64,000 nucleotides of DNA from VRUE01 sp963837695. GTDB lineage: Bacteria > Actinomycetota > Thermoleophilia > Solirubrobacterales > 70-9. The notes beneath the pieces are model-generated. The model did no database searches, was not told the DNA's origin, and saw only the letters and a program-made list of their open reading frames with translations. The stretch covers positions 186,001 through 250,000 of the forward strand of contig CAWINZ010000005.1 of NCBI GenBank assembly GCA_963837695.1. Reading direction: 5' to 3'. Made by a program: the position numbers and the translations under genes. Positions within the stretch are counted from its first letter, which is position 1; the number at the start of each line of letters is the position of its first letter. Below, in pieces: positions 14,223 to 20,851 of the stretch.

Positions 14223-16163
14223 GTGCAGGGCAACGAGCAGACCCAGATCGGACGGTGGTTCGACCGCCACCCAGGGCCGCTGCGCGCGTTTGCGCTCTGC
14301 GCGTTGATCTGGGGCGTCGGCTACCTGACCTGGAGGATCGGCTGGAGCTGGCAGGGGGCCAGCCCGGTTGCCTTCGTAATGCTGATCGTGACCGAGATCT
14401 ACGGCCTCTGGGCGCTCGGCACCCTGGCCTGGTACTCGTGGTCGCAGCCTCCCGCGGTACGCCCACCGGCCACGCCCGGACGCAAGATCGACGTCTACGT
14501 ATGCACCTACGACGAGTCCTTTGAGGTCGTGGCGGCGACGCTGGCCGGCTGCCGTGCACTCACCTATCCGCACGCGACCTACCTGCTCGATGACGGGCGG
14601 CGGCCCGAGATGGAGAGGTTGGCGAAGATCGCCGGTGCCGAGTACCTGACCCGCCCCGACAACTCCCATGCCAAGGCGGGCAACATCAACGCCGCCCTCC
14701 CCCGCACCGGTGGCGAGCTGGTGCTGATGCTCGACGCCGACCACGTGCCGATGCCGGACGCGCTCGACGCGATGGTCGGCTACTTCGACGACGAGCGGGT
14801 AGCCCTGGTGCAGAGCCCACACGACTTCTTCAACCACGACTCGGTCCAGCACTACGTCGTCGGCCGCCATGAGCAGTCGCTCTTCTACCGCGTCGTCTGC
14901 CCCGGCAAGGACCGCCACGGCGCCGCGTACTGGTGCGGCTCGGCCGCCGTGCTGCGACGCGAGGCGCTGCTCGAGATCGGCGGCGTCGCCACCGAGACGA
15001 TCGCCGAGGACTTCCACACGACGATCCGCCTGCTGCGCCACGGCTGGACCAGCCGCTACCACGACGAGGTCCTGGTCCAGGGCCTGGCCCCGCACGACCT
15101 CGACGGCTACCTGCTGCAGCGCGACCGCTGGGCGCGCGGCAACCTCGCCGTCTTCACCCTGCCCGAGTCCCCCCTGCGCGCCCGCGAGCTGCGCCCGCTG
15201 CAGCGGCTCTCCTACTTCGCCAGCCTCGCCGCCTACCTGGCGCCGCCGATGCGCCTGCTGCTGCTGGCGACGCTGGGCCTGGTGATGTGGACCGGCGAGC
15301 TGCCGATGAAGATCAGCGTGGTGGCGCTTGCGTTGCTCTGGCTGCCCTCGCTCAGCCTCAACCTGCTCGCCGGCTCGGCCCTGACCCGCGGCTATATGAA
15401 GATCGGCGAGACGGCCCACTACGAGTTGATGACGATGGAGATCTACACGCGGGCGCTGCGCTGCGCCTTCCGTCCCGGCCGCACCGCCTTCAAGGTGACC
15501 CCTAAGCAGGGAGTGGACGGCGGCGGGATCGCCGCGGTGCGCAAGCTGCGCCTGGTGATCGTGGCCGGCGTCGTCCTCGCTTCCGGCACGGCGCTACGCC
15601 TGCTCGACCTCGCCGGCGTGGGGCCGCTGCCCGATCTGCCGGGGATCGCCGCGGTGATCGTGCCGCTGCTCGGCCTGGTCGAGCTGCGTCGCGTCCTGCG
15701 TACCCTGCTCGCCGTCGGCCGCCGTCACCAACGGCGCCAGGTCTACCGCTTCGAGGGTGAAGCGCCGGCGCACTGTTTCGCCGCCGGGGGCCACATCGGC
15801 GGCCACCTGATCGACGCCAGTGCCGCCGGGGTGGGCCTCGTCCTCGACGCGCCGGTGAGCGTCGGCGAGCGACCTGCCGTCCTACTCGAACTCGAGGAGG
15901 CGACCGGAGAGGCGCACGAGGTCGCCGCCCAGGTCGAGGTCCGCTCCTGCCGCGAGGTCGATGGCCGCTACCTGGTCGGCGCGACGATCGAGGAGATCGA
16001 CCCCGCCTCGCGGATGCAGCTGATGGAGTGGTGCTATGTCGTCTGCAGCCACGAGCGCCTGCGCGGGCGCCGTCCGGCGGCCCCGGCCGCGCGGGAGCCG
16101 ATCGTGATGCCGCTCGGCGCCGCCCCGACCCCAAGTCTGAGGAAGGTCTCAGAAGCCGCTTAG
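14223..16163 (+). CDS. Cellulose-synthase-like family 2 glycosyltransferase with PilZ domain
   Basis: This 646-residue membrane processive glycosyltransferase resembles BcsA. It has two N-terminal membrane segments (about 22-75), then the GT2 domain with DDG (123-125), DAD (171-173), catalytic ED in TIAEDFH (262-263) and the Q-x-x-R-W signature at 299-303. Further membrane segments follow. From about 500 to 600 there is a PilZ domain with RRQVYR and DASAAGVG, the c-di-GMP-binding Arg motif and (D/N)xSxxG. Cyclic-di-GMP control of exopolysaccharide synthesis is therefore likely. No BcsB, BcsC or BcsZ neighbour is present, so the polymer may not be cellulose. The start is GTG at 14223. Confidence 0.9.
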   Translation: MQGNEQTQIGRWFDRHPGPLRAFALCALIWGVGYLTWRIGWSWQGASPVAFVMLIVTEIYGLWALGTLAWYSWSQPPAVRPPATPGRKIDVYVCTYDESFEVVAATLAGCRALTYPHATYLLDDGRRPEMERLAKIAGAEYLTRPDNSHAKAGNINAALPRTGGELVLMLDADHVPMPDALDAMVGYFDDERVALVQSPHDFFNHDSVQHYVVGRHEQSLFYRVVCPGKDRHGAAYWCGSAAVLRREALLEIGGVATETIAEDFHTTIRLLRHGWTSRYHDEVLVQGLAPHDLDGYLLQRDRWARGNLAVFTLPESPLRARELRPLQRLSYFASLAAYLAPPMRLLLLATLGLVMWTGELPMKISVVALALLWLPSLSLNLLAGSALTRGYMKIGETAHYELMTMEIYTRALRCAFRPGRTAFKVTPKQGVDGGGIAAVRKLRLVIVAGVVLASGTALRLLDLAGVGPLPDLPGIAAVIVPLLGLVELRRVLRTLLAVGRRHQRRQVYRFEGEAPAHCFAAGGHIGGHLIDASAAGVGLVLDAPVSVGERPAVLLELEEATGEAHEVAAQVEVRSCREVDGRYLVGATIEEIDPASRMQLMEWCYVVCSHERLRGRRPAAPAAREPIVMPLGAAPTPSLRKVSEAA

Positions 16164-16197
16164 CCACGGTTAATCCGGCACGCTGAGACTGGCGCCG

Positions 16198-17268
16198 ATG
16201 AGCGCCATGCGGCCCGGTGTCGCCCTCTTTCCGCTTCGCCTCTTCCTCGGCCTCACCTTCGTCTACGCGGGGGTGCAGAAGCTGACCGATCCCGGTTTCC
16301 TGCACCCGGGCGCGGCCACCTACATCGGCACCCAGCTTCACGCTTTCGCCGCCGGCACGCCGGGGGGCTTCCTGCTCCGCACCCTCGCCATCCCGCACGC
16401 CCAGCTGGCCGGGGTCGGCGTGGCGATCGCCGAGATCGTGATCGGCCTGTTGGCCGCCGCCGGACTGCTGACGCGCGCCGCAGCGCTCGCCGGCCTCGGC
16501 CTCAACCTGGTCCTCTTCCTGACCGCGAGTTGGCACACGACGCCGTACTTCCTCGGCCCCGACATCGTCTTCGTCTTCGCCTGGCTGCCCTTCGTCCTCT
16601 GCGGCGCCGAGGGTCAGCCGGCGCTCGACAACATGCTCGAGCGCCCGCCCGAGTCGCTGACGCGCCGCACCCGGCTGCACCCACCCGTGCCGGGCGAGGC
16701 TCCACCGGCATCCGAAGCGGCGATGACCCGCCGCGTACTGGTCGCCGAGATTGCCGGCGCCGGGTTGGCGATCGCCGGTATCTCGGCCCTGCTCAAGGGG
16801 CCCTTTACCGGCGCGACCGCGACGGCGCGATCGCTGAAGGGCGGCAGGGGCAGCGGCACGAAGGCCGGTGGCTCGGGTGCCACCGCCGACAGCGCCGCCT
16901 CGGGCTCGGATCCGACCGCCGCGGGCGCATCGGGGGCGGGCGCGGCGCCGAGCCTGCCCAAGGGGGCGGTCAAGCTGGGCCCCGCCGGCCGCCTGCCGAA
17001 GGGCCAGGCTGCGACCTACAGCGACCCCGCCGACGGTTCGCCCGACATCCTGATCCGCGAGACCGACGGTGGCCTGAAGGCGTTCAGCGCAATCTGCACC
17101 CACGCCGGCTGCACCGTCGGCTACGACGGCAGCGAGATCTACTGCCCCTGCCACGGTGGCACCTACAGCGCCGAAACCGGCGAAGTGACGGGCGGCCCGC
17201 CCCCGGCTCCGCTGGCACCGAAGGAAGTGCTCGAACAGAACGGTCAGATCTACGCCGTGCCGAGCTGA
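16198..17268 (+). CDS. DoxX-like membrane domain fused to a Rieske [2Fe-2S] domain
   Basis: This is a 356-residue fusion. Residues 1-150 hold four hydrophobic segments of the DoxX/DoxD type (LRLFLGLTFVYAGVQKLTDP, AGVGVAIAEIVIGLL, LFLTASWHTTPYFLG, FVFAWLPFVL). A further hydrophobic segment near 180-195 and a Gly/Ala/Ser-rich linker (about 205-260) lead to a Rieske domain. That domain has ligands C300-x-H302 and C316-x-x-H319 and the disulfide pair C305/C318. DoxX proteins relate to thiosulfate:quinone oxidoreductase subunits, so a quinone-linked redox role at the membrane is plausible. The start is ATG 16198; 16207 is an alternative. Confidence 0.87.
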   Translation: MSAMRPGVALFPLRLFLGLTFVYAGVQKLTDPGFLHPGAATYIGTQLHAFAAGTPGGFLLRTLAIPHAQLAGVGVAIAEIVIGLLAAAGLLTRAAALAGLGLNLVLFLTASWHTTPYFLGPDIVFVFAWLPFVLCGAEGQPALDNMLERPPESLTRRTRLHPPVPGEAPPASEAAMTRRVLVAEIAGAGLAIAGISALLKGPFTGATATARSLKGGRGSGTKAGGSGATADSAASGSDPTAAGASGAGAAPSLPKGAVKLGPAGRLPKGQAATYSDPADGSPDILIRETDGGLKAFSAICTHAGCTVGYDGSEIYCPCHGGTYSAETGEVTGGPPPAPLAPKEVLEQNGQIYAVPS

Positions 17269-17269
17269 A

Positions 17270-17359
17270 CGGAGAGGGTGGGATTCGAACCCACGAGGCG
17301 GGTTAACCCCGCCCACGCGATTTCCAGTCGCGCTCCTTAAGCCACTCGGACACCTCTCC
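17270..17359 (-). tRNA. tRNA-Ser (anticodon GGA)
   Basis: On the minus strand the acceptor is GGAGAGG/CCTCTCC with discriminator G. The anticodon stem GCGAC..GTCGC-type (CGCGA/TCGCG) encloses loop CTGGAAA (GGA). A long variable arm is present, and the T arm is GTGGG-TTCGAAT-CCCAC. It begins 1 bp after the DoxX-Rieske stop on the other strand. Confidence 0.95.
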
Positions 17360-17387
17360 GGGTCCTGCTCGAAGGGTATTGGCTTCT

Positions 17388-17882
17388 CTATCTGCGGGCC
17401 GCGAAGAACTCGCGTAGCAGCGCCGCGCACTCGTCCTCCATCACGCCGCCGGTGACCTGTGGGCGGTGGTTGAGGGCGGGCTCGGCGAGGACGTCGAGGA
17501 CGCTGCCGGCGGCTCCGGCCTTGGGATCAGGGGCGCCGAAGACGACCTCGGGGATGCGGGCGAGGACGATTGCGCCGGCGCACATCGCGCAGGGCTCGAG
17601 CGTCACGTAGAGGGTCGCGCCGGGCAGACGCCAGCCACCGAGCGCCTCGGCGGCAGCGCGGATCGCGAGGATCTCGGCGTGGGCGGTGGGGTCGCGGCGC
17701 AGTTCGCGCTCGTTGCCGGCGGCAGCGAGGGGCTCTCCGTCGCGGGCGACGACCGCACCGATCGGCACGTCGCCGTGCGCCTCGGCTTCGCGCGCCCGCT
17801 CGATCGCCAGGCCCATGAGGCGCTGCTGCGCGTGGCTCGCGAACCCGTCCGGCATCGATCCGAAAGTATGTGCCACCGACAA
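17388..17882 (-). CDS. tadA: tRNA(adenine-34) deaminase
   Basis: This 164-residue zinc enzyme converts A34 to inosine in tRNA-Arg(ACG) in the cytoplasm. The catalytic signature is complete: H68-A-E70 (TAHAE) and P97-C98-A-M-C101. An N-terminal helix and the strand DVPIGAVVARDG fit the deaminase fold, and the length matches TadA. The frame opens at ATG 17882; an in-frame Met10 start (MPDGF) is equally possible. The gene lies just downstream of tRNA-Ser(GGA) in the same orientation. Confidence 0.92.
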   Translation of the reverse strand: MSVAHTFGSMPDGFASHAQQRLMGLAIERAREAEAHGDVPIGAVVARDGEPLAAAGNERELRRDPTAHAEILAIRAAAEALGGWRLPGATLYVTLEPCAMCAGAIVLARIPEVVFGAPDPKAGAAGSVLDVLAEPALNHRPQVTGGVMEDECAALLREFFAARR

Positions 17883-17953
17883 CTTCAGCGCTGCGCCAGT
17901 GTTGAAGCGGTAGCTCGCTCAGGACCGGGCTTCCGCCGCCGGCGACGACACAG

Positions 17954-19297
17954 ATGATCCGAAGAGCCCCGATACACGCCGCCGTCGCGCTGCTCGCGAC
18001 CGCCATTGCCGCCGCCCCGGCCGGAGCCGCGACCGGCATCTCCCAGGCGCACGAATTCGCACCCCGGCAGGTCGTGCTCAAGCTGCGCGGACAGCGGCGT
18101 GGGCGGATCGTCGAACTCCCCGCCGGCGTCGGTGTGCGGCAGGCGGCCAAAGCCTTGAGGCGCAGCTCGCGGGTTACCTACGCGGCGCCGAACTACATCG
18201 CCACCGCCTCAAGCCCGCGGACCCCCCTCCTCGCCGCCGGACTCCCCGACGACCCGGGGCCGCTCGCCACGCCCGCGGGCCCGCCGGGAGGCTGGGCTTC
18301 GCTGCAGTGGAACTTCCTGCCCTGGGAAGGGACCGCCACCGCGCTGCTGCCTGTATCGCCGGGGGGAATCGACGCGGTCGGCGCCTGGCAACGCCTGATC
18401 TCCGCCGGGCGACCCGGCGCGCGTGGCATCACCGTCGCCGTCCTCGATACCGGCATCGCCTACCGCAACGACGGCGCTCGTTTTCGCCGCAGCCCCGACT
18501 TCGCCGCGGACCAGTTCGTCAAGGGTTATGACTTCGTCGGCCGCGACAGCGTCCCCTCCGACGAAAACGGCCACGGCACCCACGTCGCCGGCACGATCGC
18601 GGAGAAAACCAACAACGGCATCGGACTGGTCGGACTTGCCTACCGGGCCAAGCTGATGCCGGTTCGCGTCCTCGACCGCAACGGCAGCGGGCAGGCCGGC
18701 GACATCGCGAAGGGCATCCACTTCGCCGTCGCCCACGGCGCCGACGTGATCAACATGAGCTTCAACTTCGGCTGCGGCAAGAACGTCCCCGGTATCGACG
18801 AAGAACTGCGCAACGCCTACCGGCACGGGGTTGTCGCTGTGGCCTCGATCGGCAACCTCGGCTCGGAGTCCTGCGTCTCGCCGCCGGCCACGGGACCGCG
18901 CGTGATCGGCGTCGGCGGGACCACGGAGGGCGGTTGCCTCGGCAGCTACTCGCAACTGCCCGGCCCGGGGGTCGACCTGCTCGCGCCCGGCGGGGGAGCT
19001 CCGGTGCCCGGCTGCCCCTCCGTCTCGAGCCGGTCGATCTACCAGGTGACGCTGAAGAGCGGCAATCCACGCCGGTTCGGCGAGCCGGACAGCTACATCG
19101 GCACCTCGATGGCGGCCGCGCACGTCTCCGGCGTCGCCGCAATGGTCCTCGCCAGCCGCGCCCTCGACAAGAACCTCTCCCCGGAGGGCACGGTCAACGC
19201 CGTGTTCCGCCGCCTGCGCAGCACCGCCCGCGACCTCGGCCTACCACCAGAGCGCCAGGGCGCCGGCCTGATCGACGCGGGGAGGGCGACGGAATAA
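17954..19297 (+). CDS. Secreted subtilisin-family (S8) serine protease
   Basis: This 447-residue exported protease has a signal peptide (about 1-26, ending APAGAA) and a short propeptide-like region (30-85, RQVVLKLRG...VTYAAPNYIA, the usual inhibitor I9 ending). A full S8 catalytic domain follows: Asp165 in VLDTGIA, His207 in GHGTHVAGT, oxyanion Asn301 in SIGN and Ser385 in GTSMAAAHVSG. Four to five cysteines in the catalytic domain may form disulfides. No C-terminal anchor is seen. It is transcribed towards the universal stress gene and separated from it by a structured convergent region. Confidence 0.92.
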   Translation: MIRRAPIHAAVALLATAIAAAPAGAATGISQAHEFAPRQVVLKLRGQRRGRIVELPAGVGVRQAAKALRRSSRVTYAAPNYIATASSPRTPLLAAGLPDDPGPLATPAGPPGGWASLQWNFLPWEGTATALLPVSPGGIDAVGAWQRLISAGRPGARGITVAVLDTGIAYRNDGARFRRSPDFAADQFVKGYDFVGRDSVPSDENGHGTHVAGTIAEKTNNGIGLVGLAYRAKLMPVRVLDRNGSGQAGDIAKGIHFAVAHGADVINMSFNFGCGKNVPGIDEELRNAYRHGVVAVASIGNLGSESCVSPPATGPRVIGVGGTTEGGCLGSYSQLPGPGVDLLAPGGGAPVPGCPSVSSRSIYQVTLKSGNPRRFGEPDSYIGTSMAAAHVSGVAAMVLASRALDKNLSPEGTVNAVFRRLRSTARDLGLPPERQGAGLIDAGRATE

Positions 19298-19315
19298 ACG
19301 CACGCGGACGCGCCT

Positions 19316-19440
19316 CCTGAGGTCGTCTGACCAAGCAGGTCGGTGGCCGCAGGGAGCGCGGTGAGGGGAGCGCACTTCTAGTGCGTGACCCGATCCGAGC
19401 GACTGAGGCTGCCGAGATGCGCCGGTCAGACGGCGTCAGG
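19316..19440. terminator. Structured convergent junction
   Basis: The outer inverted repeat CCTGAGGTCGTCTGACC / GGTCAGACGGCGTCAGG (19316-19332, 19424-19440; 13 of 17 paired) encloses a small hairpin CGCACT-TCT-AGTGCG at 19371-19385. The right arm contains the stop of the universal stress gene. Probably a bidirectional terminator. Confidence 0.55.
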
Positions 19441-19879
19441 TGGTGCGGACGATGATGACGCTGCATGGAGCGTGATGGGAGACGTTGTTGGGGACGCTGC
19501 CGAGCAGGAAGCGCCGTGCCCCGGTCATCCCTTTGTTGCCGACGACGATCAGATCGGCGTCGGTCTCCTCGGCAACGCTGAGGATCGCCTCCGAAGGAGC
19601 GCCCTCGACAGGATGGGTCTGCACCTCCACCCCCTCTTTTTTGGCCGCGGCTGCGGCGGCGTCGAGGACGAGGTTGACGTCCTCCCGCGGGCCGATCTCA
19701 TACTGGACGTCGGGCGGAGCGTCCTGCTGCTCGCCCTCGAGGCGGCGTTTCGAGACCGGTTCGAAGGCGCTGACGATGCTGAGCTGGGCACCGGCGAGCT
19801 TGGCCAGGTCGACGGCCTGCCGCACGGCCTCGGCGGCGGTCTCCGATCCATCGGTTCCAACGACGATGCGAGTGAACAC
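19436..19879 (-). CDS. Universal stress protein (UspA family)
   Basis: This 147-residue single-domain UspA protein has the N-terminal strand RIVVGTDGSETA. Its C-terminal nucleotide-binding motif G-x2-G-x9-G-S is seen in GNKGMTGARRFLLGSV followed by NNVSHHAPCSVIIV, which predicts an ATP-binding type. Central residues 45-70 are an acidic insertion. The start is ATG 19879. It is a cytoplasmic stress-response protein of undefined partner. Confidence 0.92.
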   Translation of the reverse strand: MFTRIVVGTDGSETAAEAVRQAVDLAKLAGAQLSIVSAFEPVSKRRLEGEQQDAPPDVQYEIGPREDVNLVLDAAAAAAKKEGVEVQTHPVEGAPSEAILSVAEETDADLIVVGNKGMTGARRFLLGSVPNNVSHHAPCSVIIVRTT

Positions 19880-19903
19880 GCGCCGATACTAACGCGCGGA
19901 CCG

Positions 19904-20062
19904 TTAGCGCCCCGTTACGCCGGCATGACGCGCGGGGAGCCCACGGAAGCCATCGCCGAGGATTTCCGTCGGAGTGGTCGTCAGGCGGACAATCGCGATC
20001 GCCATCGCCGCCACCAGACAGGCAACCAGCACGAACATCCCGATCTTCCAGTGAATCGGCAT
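19904..20062 (-). CDS. Possible small single-pass membrane protein
   Basis: This 52-residue ORF begins MPIHWKIGMFVLVACLVAAM, giving one strong transmembrane helix (about 5-27). A short polar tail follows. It ends 24 bp before the universal stress gene on the same strand and could be co-transcribed with it. No clear Shine-Dalgarno is present. Only 33 bp separate its ATG from that of the divergent MBL gene. Real but unrecognised, or a chance hydrophobic frame. Confidence 0.4.
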   Translation of the reverse strand: MPIHWKIGMFVLVACLVAAMAIAIVRLTTTPTEILGDGFRGLPARHAGVTGR

Positions 20063-20095
20063 TGGCCGGGAGCCTAGCCGGGGTACGCTGGAGCC

Positions 20096-20806
20096 ATGGA
20101 GAGAGTCGCCGACGGGGTCTGGCTGCTGCGGGGCGACTTGCGCAACGGGATGAACATCTACTTCATCGAGGACGGCGACGGCGTGGTCCAGTTCGACGCC
20201 GGAAGCAAGGGGATGACGAAGAAGGCGCGAGCGGCGGCGGAACAGCTCGGCGGAGTGAAGCGGATCGTGCTCGGCCACGCCCACGCCGACCATCGCGGCA
20301 CGGCGCCCGGACTTGACGCGCCGGTGTTCTGCCACCCCGACGACGTTGCGGACGCCGAAAGCGACGCCTCGATCGCCCCTTATATGGATCTCTCGCAGCT
20401 GCCGGTGGCACCCGTGCGCTGGATCTACCCGTTCCTGCTGCGCCGCTGGGACGGCGGCGCGGTGAAGATCGACGGCACCGTCTCCGAGGGAGATGAGGTT
20501 GCCGGATTCAAGGTCCTCCACTTCCCCGGCCACGCCCCGGGGCTGATCGGGCTGTGGCGCGAGAGCGACCGCGTGGCATTGGTCAGCGACGTCGTCTACT
20601 TCGTCGACTCCGCCCGACTGAAACCGCTCCCTTCCGGCGAGGCAACCGTCCCCCACCCCGCCTGGGCCTGGGACCATGCGATGGCGAAGGAGTCGGTGCG
20701 CAAGTTGGCGGCGCTGGAACCCGCGGTGGTCGGGGCCGGCCATGCCGTGCCGCTGCGCGGCGAGAACCTGCGCGAGACCCTCGAAAGAGCGGCCGAGAAG
20801 TACTGA
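20096..20806 (+). CDS. Metallo-beta-lactamase-fold hydrolase
   Basis: This 236-residue MBL-superfamily protein has the metal motif HAHADH at residues 61-66 (HxHxDH), a later HFPGHAPG histidine near 143 and an acidic SDVVYF segment as bridging ligand region. A final histidine (GAGHAVPL, near 219) completes the set. Two metal ions and a hydrolytic function are expected. The length and lack of extra domains fit small glyoxalase-II-like hydrolases. Substrate is unknown. The start is ATG 20096. Confidence 0.87.
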   Translation: MERVADGVWLLRGDLRNGMNIYFIEDGDGVVQFDAGSKGMTKKARAAAEQLGGVKRIVLGHAHADHRGTAPGLDAPVFCHPDDVADAESDASIAPYMDLSQLPVAPVRWIYPFLLRRWDGGAVKIDGTVSEGDEVAGFKVLHFPGHAPGLIGLWRESDRVALVSDVVYFVDSARLKPLPSGEATVPHPAWAWDHAMAKESVRKLAALEPAVVGAGHAVPLRGENLRETLERAAEKY

Positions 20807-20851
20807 CCTCGCCGCGTCACCGGGGGCGGCTGCCATAGGTTGCCCTCTCTG

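Noticed and set aside
15502..17430. A 642-codon minus-strand frame across the DoxX-Rieske and tRNA-Ser region
   Set aside because: It runs through a tRNA gene and antisense to two well-supported genes, with a low-complexity Arg/Gly product.
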